From contig NC_052030.1 of the NCBI RefSeq assembly GCF_015832195.1, positions 11,365,439 through 11,429,438 on the forward strand: a DNA stretch of 64,000 nt, given 5' to 3'. The DNA is from Motacilla alba alba (lineage: Eukaryota; Chordata; Aves; Passeriformes; Motacillidae). The position numbers and the translations under genes are program-made. Position 1 is the first letter of the stretch. Each line of letters starts with the position of its first letter. Of this stretch, positions 11,801-25,100 are shown one piece after another. The notes under the pieces are model-generated. The model made no database searches. It saw nothing but the letters and a program-made list of their open reading frames with translations, and was not told where the DNA came from.

Positions 11801-14800
11801 TTTCCCTTCCCCTTGAAACCACCCTCCATCCCCTTCCCTTCCACCCCCACAAATTATCCAAATTCATTTCTTGGACCACTTCCAGCCTCCAGCTTTCTGG
11901 ACATTTCTGGAGCTGCCAGATCAAATCCAAAGCAACGTGCAGCAGTGCCATGCATGCCCTCAGAGCCCTGCAGGTGGCGAGTGGGCTAAGCAGAACACAG
12001 GTACCACAACCAGAATACAGGTATCAGTCGCTCGTACCACGGAGTGCAGGTACTTGTGATCGTACATGTTAATGGGATGCCCGTCCAGCAGCACCTGCCC
12101 GTCCTGCAGAGGGTAGAAGTTCTCCAGGATGTTGACACAGGAGCTCTTGCCACTCCCTGAAGGACCCACCAGCGCTGTCACTTTGCCAGGGTGCAGGGTG
12201 AAGGACACGTCCTGCAACATGGATGGGAGAGCATGCTCAGGTCCAGGCTTTTCTCAGCGTCCTGGGGCACTACGCAAGAGAAGGAGCCAGAATCTGGCCA
12301 GAGTGCCCCTCAGCCTTGGTGATGTGCCACATCAACCATTTCTCCTGGCTCTGAGGAAGCGAAAAGCCTCCAAATTGCTTCAGATTTGCCTGCTGATGTA
12401 GCAGGTCCTCTAAAAAGCAAATTGACCTCTTTGCTGCTTCTCCTTGTCTCATGATCCCAGCCCCTCTCCCACAGAAACAGTCTGAGGCAGCTTGGCACAA
12501 AGCCCTGTACCACGCTGACATGTTTAATGCCTGAGCGGGGAACAAGGGTTTTATTAATAAATCTCATTCCTTGTAAGGAAGGCCGGCCCTAAACACCCGC
12601 TGCTCCTTTTAATCTGTTTTCCAGCAAGCACTGAGCCTGCCTTTACACATCTCTGACAGGCAGCTGACACTCCCCACGGGCTGGGGTTTGCTCCTGGCCA
12701 GGATGGAGCAGCAGCACGTGGTGCTGGGAGTGCACAGCCCACGGGGCTCACCTGCAGGACCTGGGTTGCGGAGCGAGTGCGGTAGGAGAAGGTGACATTC
12801 CTGAACTCCACCTTCCCATCCACGTGATCCGGGGCCAGGGAGCCGTCGTGCACCATGGTGGGCTGGCGGTCGATGAACTCAAAGACCTTCTCAGCAGCTC
12901 CCACGCCCTGCATGAGGCCGCTGTACACGGAGCCGATGGACTGCAAGGGAAGAGGCAGCAGTGAGACCCTCCCCAGTGATGGGGAAATCAGCCAGTGCCA
13001 CTCAAAAGGGGAATGGCTGAAGCATTCCCAAGTCTCTCATCGCCTTGTGCTGACTGCAAGCATCAGACACAGGGAAAGAAAACTCTCCCTGCTCTGTTGG
13101 GTATGGAAGGGAGACATGGACAGCCCAGGGAAAGGGTGTTTTTCAATATTAAACTCAGAGCTGCAGAACAGTTTGTACTGTAACTGCCCCTCCCACCAGG
13201 AGCGGGGAAAACCCCCAAACCAAACTAAATCCACACCAAAGCCACAGCCTGGAAACCCCACCAGAGGCTGCAGTGATCTGAACAGATGGTGAGAGCCAGG
13301 CAGGCTGCCTCCAGCTCTGCTCTGCCACAGAGGCTGAAGCACCACCAAAACCACACTTGGCTGTGAGGAAACCTCCACTGGATCATTCCCGCCTGGATTA
13401 GCCAAGTTGATGCCTCTGCAAGGGGAAGGCAGCCCTGGGTGGGCTCTACCATCCCACCCACAATCCCATCTTGCTAATGTGCTGCCAACACAGCAGCTTG
13501 CAGCCTATTCCTGGGAAAAGAAAGAAAAAAAAAAGTAATATAATTAAGTTTTTAATGAAGCCTGAAATCTAACAGGCAGCTTTGTAATCCCTTCATTCTT
13601 CACGCCAGGAAATGTGCTTGGCAGGCAGCCAGGGCTCTGCCCTTCAGCAGGGCCAGCCTGACCCCTCTGGTCCCAGCTGCCTTTTTGGGGGACAAGCTGC
13701 TTCAGGAACATGAAGGGTGTGAGACCACAGCAGGGGAGGAGTGGGGAGCAGAGGGGAGAATCCCCCCTCTGGCAGTGCCACAGCACCAAAGAAATGAGTC
13801 ATGGGAAAGCCAGCACTGGATCTATCCCTGCAACTGCCCTGGGACCTCCTGGGAGATAGAAGGGGTAGCCCAGAGTGTGGGGACACGCTGGCACAGGTTG
13901 CCCAGAGAAGCTGTGGCTGCCCCACCCATGGAAGTGTCCAAGGCCGGCTTGGAGCAACCTGGGAAGGTGTGGAAGGTGTCCCAGCCCATGGCAGGGAGCT
14001 GGAATGAGATGGTCTTTAAGGTCCCCTCCAACACAACCCATCCTGAGGTTCCCTGCTAAAACTGACTCACCTCCATGCAGTCCCCCAGGACAAACTCATA
14101 AATGATGAAGGAGATCAGGTTTCCACTCGTCATTTGCCCAGAGATCACGAGGTGCCCACCGTAGTAAAGGATGCTGACCTGGACCACCAGCAGGGTCAGC
14201 TGAAAGCAAGAAAACGCCCCGGAATCAGCAAGGATAAATGGATATTTTAGTGCCTTTGTCATTATTCACACCACAGCTCAAACTTCATGTGCTGACATTT
14301 ATTCTTTGAGCCCTGAGCTGAGGATCCCTGACAGTGCAGCTGACAGCCCTAGGAGCGAGCATGGAAATGAGAAAAACAACTCAAGTACATGGGCTGATTT
14401 AAGGAGCTGGGCAGATATCTTTCAACAAAACAAGTCCCGAGGGACAACAGCCAAGGAGGCAGAATTTATCTGAAATAACAGAGCATCTCATGAACTTCTC
14501 TCTTGGAGCAAGATCCTCAAGCATAATAATCTATGTTCAAATTATCCGAGGCATGCAGTCACCTCACCACTAAAATAAACTTTCCATTACACGAGTGTGA
14601 CACATTTTAATTTAGAACACAAAATCAAGCCAGGAGGTAATGCAGAATATCCTCCTTGCCTGTACAAGTCCCTGAAGCATAACCCCAGCTGTCACCTGGA
14701 GTCTGTGGGGGGTACCACCAACTCTAGAAAGGAGACAGATCAGCTCTGATGTGACAAATACCAGCCCCTTTGATTCAGCTGGTTTTGTTCCATGCTGCCC

Positions 14801-17800
14801 AGGTGCTCCAAAAAGCAGCGATGCCCTGGTGCCCTGTGGGACCAGAAGAGGCTGTAAATTCATACAGACAAAAATACAGGGGGAAAAAATGCCTCTCTAC
14901 CATGATCTGACCCTAAGCTCCTGCATTCCCTCCAAGAAAGACTCTACCAGGGCTGAGCTATATCCATTGTCTTCCTTCTACATGAGCACTGCAGGAGTGG
15001 TTTTTGAGGGCTTCTGCCTTCTTAGATTTGTCAGGATCAGTGTCAACCCAGCTCGTGCTCCTGCTTCACCTGGGAGCCCAGAAACAATGCTAATAATGCT
15101 CCCATTTTGTTTCTAGACTTGGGAAGCCATGAAGTCTCTCACAGCTGCATGAAGGCACCGTAACTCACAGACCCTTCACCAGCGACTGCCTCGATCCCTG
15201 AACGTGCAGAGACAAGGGCAGCCTCACGTGAGGGTTTTGCCCTGGAGAAATCCCAAACCATCTGGTGTTAAACAATGAAAAAGCATTTTTCAGGGGGGTG
15301 GGGAGAAAAAAGAAAAAAAGCCCAAAGGCAAAGCCCAGCAGCCTCCCCCTGCCACCACCCACACGCAGAAGATCTCCGTTCCTGAGCAGAAGCTCAACCA
15401 ACGCCGCGCTGTTCCCAGCCGGAGCCCCGGAGCGGAGCTGGCACAGGCACGCACTGCAGCACCACGCAGCCATGGGCTGCTCCACGACCTTGAGCTCTTA
15501 TCAATTATTGCCCCATTTGCAGGGGAAAACAGGCAGCTCCATGGACCGACACAACGCTGCCTCGGGGCGGAACGGGGTGCATTTTTTGAGGGACAGAAAT
15601 AACAGATCGGACAGCAGGGCTGGGCTCACCCCACAGAGTTCCCTGGGAGCAGAGGAGAACCACGTGTGCTTTGGGATCCGGAGAGACCCCCCTGCCCATC
15701 CCAGCCCCACGCAGGGAAGCCCCAGGCCCATCCACCTACCCCACTGGACCAGACATAGTAGGTGTAAGCCATGGCCTCCCGCTTGTTGAGCTTGTACACC
15801 TGCTGCAGCTTCTGCCAGTACACGTTGGCCTCCGTCTCCTCGTTGGCGAAGCTGCGGACGGTCTTCATGGCCGAGATGGTCTCCTCGGCCGTGTTGTTGG
15901 CCTTGGCCAGAGCGCTCTGCACATCCTTGGAGAGCTTCTGCAGGGAGCAGGGGAAGGCAGAGGGAGCTCAGCGGGTGCCAGGCTGCCCGTGGCACATCTC
16001 CCTGCTCACCCCAGGCTCTGGGACCCCAGCAGATGACTCCAAAGGGGGGAGGAGAGATGGCATAAGGACAGGCAGATGCATACAGGACATTGTACAGCCC
16101 AGCCACCTCTTCTATCAGACTTGAGATGCTCCCACTCCTGTGCATGAAGCAAGGTAAGAGCCCAGGCTACACCTGTCTGCCCACACAGGTTTAAGGTCAC
16201 CTTCGTGCCCCCACTGCTGGCAGCAAAACACTCCAGCATCACTCCCACCAGCTCCAAGGCCACCCACAAGCTCCTTGATGGCTTCACAGGGAGACCAGCC
16301 CAGCACTGCAGCAATGCCAGCTGCTCCTGCCTACCTGGTAGTACTTCCCATAGACATCAGACACCAGCATGATGATGGGGAAGCCCATGAAGGTGACCAG
16401 GGAGAGCTTCCAGGAGAGGCTGAACATGAAGAAGATGACGCCCGTGGCCTTCACCACGTTGCGCAGGAAGATGTTGATGTTCTGGGAGACCAGGTCGCTC
16501 ACGATGGTCGTGTCCGATGTCAGGCGGGAGATGACGTCCCCTGCAGCAACGAGGGGTCGGGGAAGGGGAGAGCAGGGACGTGTCACCACGGCAGGTCACT
16601 GCCTAACCATGTCCCACATCCCATGCCAGGGGCCAGATGGAGCTCCCCATCCAACCAGCTGGGGGTCTGAAGGGTGCCGTGGAAGGGGGGCAGCTCTCCA
16701 CCGCCGTGGATGCAGAGCAAAACAGAGGAGTTTGGATCGCTGCGTGCACGAGGCACAGGAGGTGGCACCTGAAGGCACAAGTGGCACCTGAAGGCACAAG
16801 CTACATCCCTGGGTCACCAAGGGTGGCTGCAGGACAGCAAAGGGGACTGTGGCAGCATCCTGTGCTGGAGGGCAACCCACAGGCCACAGACAGTCCACAG
16901 GCTGGAGCTGGCCCAAGGGACCTGAGGACATGGGTCCAGCTACTGAGGGATGAAGCTCTGGCGGTGCCTTTTGGTGGAGCTGAGTGTTACAGCCAGCAAA
17001 CATCACACCGAGCTCCTGAATCCTTGGCCTGTGTTTGAGTCCAGCTGAATTCCCATGCTTTTGTGCGAGTCCAGGGTTACCCATATCCCACTTCCAGTAA
17101 CATCTCTGCTGCCCTCAGCTACCGAGGCACTGTGCAGTGACTGCTAAATACAGCAACAGCCTCAAAACTAAAAATACCACTGAGACAAAATTAAATGTGT
17201 GTAAGTTACACCAGAGTGGCACACATGGCCTGGGACTGGGACAGGACTGAACTGGAAGCAGGGAAAGCAACAAGCACACCCAGCAAGCCTCACACATCCC
17301 AGGTTTCAGGGACAGGAGCAGGGCTGGAGAGCAGCCCACCAATAGGCACTGATGGGAGGAAGGAAACGGGAGTTTTGGGGGTGGCACTTCTGGATGGCAG
17401 GCTGATGGGTGGCAATGGGACATCCCCGGGGCGGGAGGCAACAGAAAGGGAAGAGCTTTCTGCCTCTATTTCTAACCACAAGCATGTGGATGCCACCTCT
17501 GGCTGCTCCCAGTCTGCTGTACGACAGTAGAGCAAGCCACGGGGAAAAAAATCTGGGATGGGATAGAGGGGTTAGAGCAAATCCAGAGGAGAAAGGAACC
17601 AACCTGTGCGATTCTCATCAAAAAAACTCATCTCCTGAGACACCAGGGACCTGAAGAGGCAGTTCCGAAGGCGGATGTTGAGCCGTGCAAAGATGAGCGT
17701 AAAAACGCCGCCCCGGATACCTGCGGCAAATGAGCTAATTGCAGATAAGAAACGTTATAGAGCCATGGACACGAAACCCTCTCAGCAACACCAACACCCC

Positions 17801-19256
17801 CATGCCTGGCCAACGGCCTGGGCAGTGCTGACACCACTTATCACCAGCCCACACCTCTCCTGGGTGCCACCAGCACAGTGGTGGCTGGTCCTAACCGTGA
17901 TAGTCACAAGCTTTGGGAAGCAACGCAGCGCTGCTGGAACAGCACTCCCCAGGGAACCCATTCCCTGCGTCCATTCCTGCTCCCCCACCTCCAGCAGATG
18001 GACCTGAAGGGCCACACAAAGGCCTCATGACTGCCAGCCACAGCCTCTCTGCTCAGAGAATCCACAGCACATCGCTGGGGCCTGGCAGCAAACTGGTGGA
18101 GTGGGTGCCTGTGCCCACCATCACCACCAGCTCCTGTGGGAAAGCCCCAAACTCCTTGCCAGGGCCAGATCCAGATCCAGCCCCTGCATTACCTTCCTAT
18201 GGCGAGCAGCGACATGACCAGCACCGCCGTGGAGAAGCGATCCATGCTCTTCTGCACCACGATGCCGTCGATGGCCAGCCCCGTGTAGTAGGGCAGGAAG
18301 GTCTCTCCTGCAGGACAAGCACAGGACAAGGGGGTTCAGCCCCACTGCATGGGATTGGCACGGGATCTGTATTCCCAACTGTGACAGCCTGTGGACAACC
18401 CCATCCCCACCCCAGAGATACTCGGCCATCACACAGTGGGGATGTTACACTCCCAGAGTATTTTATCCCCTACTGCATTTGGTGTGGCCCCATTGCATTT
18501 TTCACCCGCCCCATGCAGCATATGCCACCCAGCACCCCCAAAAAAACAATCCTAGGGTGCTTCTATGCCCCATCACCTTGGCTCCTCCATCCCTCCTGGT
18601 GGGAATGGGAGCACACCACGGCCTGCCTGGTCCCCTCACTCACCCAAGGCGGCCACGAGGAGGAAGAAGGAGGCAATGCCCAGGAAGAAGGCATCTGGCT
18701 TGGTGTAGGACAGCAGTTTATGGATGGTGGGACCTGCTGCCTCCTCCCTCTTGTCCCTCGGGGAGCCCCCATCACAGCTCTCCTCCGCCTCGGCGCGGGA
18801 CTCGGAGCTGGGCCCCAGCGCCTCGCGCGAGGAGGTGACACAGGCCAGCAGCTGCCACAGCCCGAAGGTGGCCGCCAGCGCCACGTAGGTCCAGGCAAAG
18901 AGCCCCCAGAACCAGGGGTCCCTGATGGTCTTCCGCACCTCCGAGTAGAGCAGCAGCTTCACCATCATGTAGATGCCCATGAGGAGGCAGACGACGGCGA
19001 TGAAGGTCCGCGATGCCCTGAGGCGCCGGGGGCCGTAGGCCGTGTTGGTGGCCACGCCGATGGCGGCGCCCAGCAGCACGCAGCTGCGGTACAGGCAGCC
19101 CCCCCAGATGTCCAGCAGCGAGTTGAAGATGTTGAAGTGCCGCAGGTCCTGCAGGACATTGCGGCCGCCCTGGCCGTGGGTGTAGAGCAGCGTGGTGACC
19201 ACCACATCGGCCCCGCTGAGCGCCAGCGTGCTGGCCACCGCCTTCCAGGCGCGCAT
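8837..19256 (-). CDS. ABCB9: ABCB9 (TAPL), lysosomal peptide ABC half-transporter, complete
   Basis: Homodimeric ATP-driven transporter that moves peptides from cytosol into lysosomes. Eleven coding exons, all phase-consistent: 18644-19256, 18193-18307, 17604-17734, 16335-16540, 15740-15937, 14071-14199, 12752-12940, 12038-12211, 10458-10617, 10231-10367, 8837-9178; 797 aa (human about 766). Residues 1-204 hold the family's hydrophobic TMD0 targeting region and a charged linker; the core membrane domain follows to about 470. The nucleotide-binding domain shows Walker A (GPSGSGKS, about 543-550), Q-loop ([11 protein letters not shown]), signature LSGGQ (about 647-651), Walker B ILILDE (about 667-672) and the H-loop His ([10 protein letters not shown], about 703). 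All catalytic motifs are intact. The start is the first ATG of exon 2 and gives MRAWKAV, like human MRLWKAV. The tail after [10 protein letters not shown] is longer than in human. Sequence similarity excludes TAP1 and TAP2. Confidence 0.96.
13885..14045 (+). mobile_element. CR1 LINE 3' end
   Basis: The CR1 3' consensus is easy to follow: GCACAGGTTGCCCAGAGAAG, then GGCTTGGAGCAACCTGG, then GATGGTCTTTAAGGTCCCCT and CCAACACAACCCATCCTGAG. It is in plus orientation within an ABCB9 intron, antisense to the gene, and ends only about 25 bp from the donor side of the exon at 14071-14199. Confidence 0.9.
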
Positions 19257-20745
19257 CCTCGCCGCCGGGCTGGGGGCTCTGACGTGGGGAGGGGCAGCCC
19301 TAACACAGGAAGGACGTGCTCATGTCGGCCTCTGCTGCGGGGTGAGAGAAGAGGACGGGGTTATTCACCCCAGGGAGGAGGCAGGGAAATGGAAGCAGGA
19401 TGGGGGGACAACTGTGTCAGCTCCTCACCAACCCATCCTTACCCCAGACACCACTATCTGCACCTCCCTCCCCTGCTGCACACTGTATTTCATTAAATAA
19501 GCAGCACAAAGGGAGACAAACTTCCCTCCCAGATGCGTTCACCCATCCTGAACCCCAAAGCAGAAATCTGCACATCCCGATGGGAACCTGGCTGTGGCAG
19601 CTGCTGGGAGCTGCCATCACATCCGTGCAGCCACGTGTCCTGCAACTTGGACAGTCATGATCCCAGAGTCCCTGCCCACCGTTCTCAGGACAAAGCTGAA
19701 ACCAAGCAGTCAAAACCGTAGGAAAGCAGACAGGGAGAGCAGCTCAGCTCTACAACGGATCCTCCTCATGGAAATAGGATTAAACCATACGTACCGCAGC
19801 TTGCCACACCTTACTGTCCCCAGCCCTCTTGGATATTAATTCGGGGTAGCCCACTAAACCCGCTGTGCAGTCAGCGTGCAGCTCAATGACACAACAAAAA
19901 TCCCGAGAGGAAATTAAAAAGGGATTGGAATTCCACGGCTTCGTCCCGCGGGAAGGGGAAAGCTCCGGGACGGGCGGAGCGCTGCCCTTGCTGCCCCCGG
20001 CTCTGTCCGGAGGGGCAGGCTCTGATCGGGCACGGCAAAGGGCGGAAAGCCCGGGGCTCACCTGCCCCGGTGCCGTGCCCTGAGGAGCCACGCGTTGGCA
20101 AGAGGGAGGTGCCCGATGCCGAAATTTGTGCTGGGTCAGCAGCTGGTGACGGTGCACAGTGCGGAAGGCGCCGCGCTAAGGGTGCCATGTGTCGGCCACG
20201 CTCCGGCTTGTGGGACCGCAGCGCCCCAAAACCAAAGCGCGGGACGAAGGGCAGCCCCCGGCACCGGACGAGCTGCGCCCCCGGGGAAGAGCTGCTCGGA
20301 GGTCGGGCAAGCGGGATAAAAAGCTAAAAAGCGTAGGAAAACAGGGCAGAGGCTACAATTTGGGGAAGCACGGGGGGGTAACGGGGTGGGTGGGGAAGGA
20401 GGGATGGACGCAAAGCAGAGCAGCGATGCCAGGGAGGAGCAGCACACGCTTCCCAGGGTGCTCGCTGCTGCCATCCGCTGCAAAGCTGCGCGGATCCGGC
20501 CCGTGGAGGAGGAGGAGGAGGCAGCCACCGCAGCTCCCCACCACCCGCAGCAGTGTCCCCAACCCACGAGCTGGAGCCGCCCAAGGTCCCCACTCGCACC
20601 CCGCCTCCCCCGCGCAGGAGAATGTCCCGAGGCGGGGAGGGGGAGACACCCGGGGAGGGCCGTGCCCGCCATAGCCCGGCCGGACACCCACACACGGCTC
20701 CCCCTTCCGAGCAGCTCAGCCTCGGCCCGCCCGGACGGCTCTTAC

Positions 20746-20900
20746 CGGCGGCGGCTCGGGGATCGGCGGGATCAGCCCGGTCCGAGCGGCGGCGGCGCGT
20801 CCCGGGAACAAGGTCGGTGCTGGGCGTGGCCCTGCTGTGGCCACGCCCCTGGCCACGCCCTCTCATGCGGCGCGCGCCCGGCCCCGCCCACGGCCGGACC
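20746..20900 (-). other. ABCB9: ABCB9 non-coding first exon (inferred)
   Basis: A good donor (GTAAGAGC on the minus strand, GT at 20744-20745) ends a CpG-rich segment with no in-frame start joined to ABCB9. It would splice to an acceptor just upstream of the ATG exon, where CAGCAG gives two alternative acceptors (exon edge 19334 or 19331). The 5' edge is a guess. Confidence 0.55.
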
Positions 20901-21000
20901 GAGCAGCGGCACCGGGGACCCCCAAATTCGGGGTTCGAGGGGGGTTCGGGGGGTCCCCGGTCCCGGTAAACCCCGCCCCGACGCGGAAAAGGCAGCCCCG
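20820..21000 (-). promoter_or_regulatory. ABCB9: ABCB9 CpG-island promoter
   Basis: CpG-rich block with three KLF/Sp-type boxes close together: GGGCGTGG at about 20822, and CCACGCCC at about 20840 and 20852. No TATA box is seen. The preceding gene on the same strand probably ends near 21060, so the two transcription units are within about 150-200 bp of each other. Confidence 0.5.
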
Positions 21001-21059
21001 AAATGTTCCCCACCTCGGAAGGTTTTTTTATCCTCCCCAAATAGACATGTTTTTGAATT

Positions 21060-22131
21060 TTAAAAATTATTTTATTGGTTTTATGTCATTTCTGCAGTAG
21101 AGAGGGAAAATACAACACAGGAGTTGGCTCAAAAGCAACCCGGGAAAAGAGCTCGAAATAATATTTTAAGTTAATCCTTAAACAGAGGCTCGATGGGTTT
21201 AATTAACCCCTCAAGAGGGACTTGACAAGGGTTTAATTAACCCCTAACATAGAGGAATCCCCTTTCATGAAATCCAGCTTGTAAATTATTTTCCCCTTCA
21301 CCTCCCACTCCAACTCTTAAGGGATGGAAGGGCTCCGGCTCTTCCCTGGACAGCAGCCATGCATCCAGGCGAGCTATACAGGTGACAGAGGGACAGTGTC
21401 ATTATCCCAAAATTTCCAGGTGTTTTTGGAGTGCTGGGTTTAAAAATGACCCTCACTAGCACAGGCACAGATATCAGGATTCCTGGAGTTTGCACCATTT
21501 CTGGAGAGAACAGAATGGTGATGTTACAAAAGACAAATTCATTTTTATCTGCCTGGATAACCAAAACCAAAAATACCGCATTCTGTTGTTGATTTTATTT
21601 CTTCTAATAAGTGCTTAAAACAAACCATTAAAAACCAAAAAAATCTCTCACTTCAAGCCCTTCCCACATCCACCAGGAACACAGTCAGACCTGGAGTGAC
21701 TATTCCTGGCTCAGGCTCACAGCAGGGACGCTTTTAAGCTGCAGGAAACATTGTCCGTGGCTAAGCCAGGTCTGGTTTCTGCTTCTCTCCCACCTGCACC
21801 CAGATCACTCCCAGGCTTTGGTCTGCACCCAAACACTCCCAAAGGGCAACTTCCAAGCCACGCTCAAGGTGGAGCCTTTTGGCAGGCCCGAGTCTCTCCC
21901 TGCCAACCCTAAACGAGGACGGTGCCACCTCCCTCGGTCCGAGGGATGATCCAAGGGCAAACCCGGACCGGGAAGGGACTGAACAGACCCCTTTGTCTGA
22001 ACCTTCCCCTTCCTTTCTCCCAGGACAGAGCAGGCACGTCTGCACCCCGCACTCCCACGCGGACGGGCCACAAACCCTGGGGACAGTCCGTGCTGTCCCC
22101 GGCGCCGCAGGACCCCCGGCACGCCCCGGGG
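21060..22131 (-). other. Probable 3' UTR of the integrase-like gene
   Basis: AT-rich sequence after the stop codon at 22132. A canonical AATAAA on the minus strand lies at 21071-21076 (plus-strand TTTATT), with another candidate near 21594. This gives a 3' UTR of up to about 1.07 kb. It includes the pair of palindromes at 21195-21244. Confidence 0.5.
21195..21244. repeat. Two copies of a near-palindrome, 34 bp apart
   Basis: GGGTTTAATTAACCCC occurs at 21195-21210 and exactly again at 21229-21244. Each copy is close to self-complementary around TTAATTAA. It lies in the inferred 3' UTR of the integrase-like gene. Confidence 0.9.
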
Positions 22132-25100
22132 TTAACTGGGTTTCTTCCCGCCGGACACGCCCTGCCCTGGGGGCAGCACCGTCTCGATCTGGAACGACAC
22201 AAACTGGCCCTTCTTCAGCTTCTTCAGGGAGCTGGCAGGGCTGCCCCCGAACACGTTGTCTTCCACCTTGAAGGCCAGAGAGGGCAGGCCCCGAGTTTTC
22301 CTTTTCACGCCCTTGCGCTCGCGCTTGCAGGCCGTGGTCATGTTGGAGATCACCTGTCAGGAGAACGGAGGGGTTGGGCTTCCAGGTGTCACCCAGCAAC
22401 CAGCTCAGCTCTGACACAAGCTCAGGGAATCCCAGAACCCAAAGGGTTGGAATCCTTAGCTCTGGAGATCATCCGGGCTAACCCCATGTCCAGGCAGGGT
22501 CACCTGGAGCAGGTGACACAGGAACACGTCCAGGTGGGTTTGGAATGTCTCCAAAGAGGGAGAATCCACGGCCTCCCTGGGCAGTTCCAGTGCTCTGCCA
22601 CGCTTAATGGAAAGAAGGCCTTCCTCATGTTGAGGTGGAACTTCTTGTGGTTTAGTTTATGGCCATTCCTCTTCATCCTGTCACTGGGCAGCACTGAGAA
22701 GAGCCTGGCACTATCACCTGACACCCCTCAGAGATATTTCTATGGGTTGATGAGATCCCCTCTCAGTCTTCTCCAGACTGAGCAGGCCCAGCTCCCACAG
22801 TCTCTCCTCCTAAGAGAGGCTGAGAGTGGGTGAGAGCTGGCAGTGTCAAAGCTGGATGCACCTGGGGCAAGGGAGAGGCTCAGCAGGGACTTCCCAGCCT
22901 TGTTCTCACCACCCCAAACCAGCAGGAGACCTTGCAATGTGAAACTGCAATCCCACGGCCGTGCTCAGAGCTGTCAGTCAGTAGAGGGCAGAAGGGGATC
23001 TAGGCTGGAGTGCCACAAAGCCCAGGGAAGCTTTATCACCTCCTGTTCATTACAGCCCCAATCCCTGCCTGGATGCAGGAAGGAGCCGGTGATCCCAACA
23101 GCAGAGGCTCCCTTAGGGACAGGACAGAGCTCTCACTGCCCTGTGCCAGCATGTGCAGCTCCATTTCAAAAAGGGGAGCTGAGCTAGTGCACCTGAGCTG
23201 CCAAAGGAATCAGATCCTACAGATCCAGTTCCCAGGCCCTCCTCCCTCCTGTCCCATATTCCTCCTGTCGTTCCCTGGCAAGAACAACCACGGTCCAGGT
23301 GAGACCAGAGAGAACCACACAACCCTGAGTGAGTGTAAGAAATGACTGAGTGTAAGAAATGACTGAGCAAACAAAGCACTTGAGCCTTGTCTGTGGTTTT
23401 TTGGCACACAGCTCACCAAGCACTTCACAGGGGACACTGAGGTCATTTTTCAAGTGAGGGAACCAAGGACTTGAGAGACAAAATGAGCTGCTCAAGGTCA
23501 CCCAGCACGTCAGAGACAGTTAGGAGCTGCATGCTGACTTTGCTCTCCAAGCCCATCTCCCTGCCCACTGGGCCACTACTCCTCATGGCAGCCCAAACCT
23601 CCTGACATTTTGGAGCAGGGCGACTTTAAACCTTTGCAGTTACTCAGCATCTCCCTGAAGGCTTCTTGTCCCTGCCTAAGGAGGGACTCCCTTGGCTGAT
23701 TTGGGATGCAGATTACAAGGCAGGGAGCTGGGCAGGCTGGGACACAGCTCTCATTAGCCTGATGGGGCAAGTCAGTCCCTGGAATTTCATCACCCACCTC
23801 TGAGCAGCACCACCAGCAGCTCCCCTGTGGTGCTGGCCCAGAGGGTCCAGCCCTGCTCCTGCTGCCCTTGGCACACACTCAGGTGCCACCTCTCCTCTTG
23901 GGCCAGGCTTGGACTTAGCTGTAAAATGATTTCAAGGCACCACAAGACTTACAATCTCCTTCACCACGTTCTGCTGCTCCTGCACCGTGGCTGTGAACGG
24001 CGGGAGGCTGTCGGCCTTACCAGAGCCAGCCCCCTGCTCTTTAGAGTCCTTGACAAAATCCACCTGCAAGGCACAGATTCGGGTGTTACTCTGCAACCAC
24101 AGCAGTCACAAAGCTCCTGCAAGGCTCCCCTGCACCTGGCAGTTACCTCTGAGGACAGGCACACGTATCTGTTGAACATGAGGAAGAAGGGGCTGTACTT
24201 GGTGGCCGAGTTGACCGAGGTGCGGAACTCGAAGAGGACGGGGTCCAGGTGCGCGTCCCACTCGCTGGGCTTCTCATTCACCACGCTGCAGATGGAGGCC
24301 CTGAGCACCTCAGCACTGCAGTCACCAGGGCTGGGAGGGTCTGTGGGGTCTGTGGGCGTGAGGAGCTGTGAGATGTTCCAGCGCTCGCACAGGTGCCGGC
24401 TGACCTGGGAGAACACGGAGATCACGGCGTGTCAGCCACGCAGCAGCCTCCCAGGCACTGTCCCCCTGTGCCAGGAGAGACACTGTCCCCACTGTGCCAG
24501 GACAGGCACTGTCCCCCTGGGCCAGTCTGAAAACGCTCCCCAGAAAAATGAGAGCCTGGGAAAATGTTTTGCAATGACAGCTCCTGTGCTCGAAGCTCTC
24601 CACAGTGCTGAGGAGCTGGTTAATCCCAGGGTAGGGCTGGAATTTTGTGCACATTGTCTTTCCTTCTAAGCAGAGAGGACTTGCACCGCTGATCTACAAC
24701 CTGCAATCCCTGCCAAGGTGAAAGCACTGGCAAATCAGCTCCCACTCCCAACAGGGGCAGGGATAAGGCAGCATCAGCGCCTCGCCTGCACTGCACAGCA
24801 CATCACAACTCTGCCTTCAGGACCTGCTGCCTGCTGAAGGTCACACTGCCCAAAAAACCTGCTGAAGGTCACGTTGCTTCCCCCGAACCAGCCCACAGCA
24901 GACCTACCTCCTCGCAGAAGTCCCAGCTCTGACTGGTGTAAATGTTCTTGGAGGCGCCAAACCTGGGCAAGAAGAGGACACACAACTGGTTTTACTCCAT
25001 CAGCTGAGGCAGAGCCCAAGGAATTCCATCTTTATGGGTGCAAATGGGATAGGAAGGAGACAGGACCCTCCACTGGAGCTGGTGCTAATGAGGCTGCTGG

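Noticed and set aside
17913..19496. 527-codon open frame on the plus strand
   Set aside because: It is the antisense shadow of GC-rich ABCB9 coding exons and has no family similarity; the minus strand carries the real gene.
20136..21063. Several long open frames on both strands
   Set aside because: They are inside the ABCB9 CpG island, where stop codons are rare, and none shows similarity or a splice link to a gene.
22500..22724. 74-codon minus-strand open frame
   Set aside because: Lies wholly within a CR1 fragment; remnant non-coding 3' part of a LINE.
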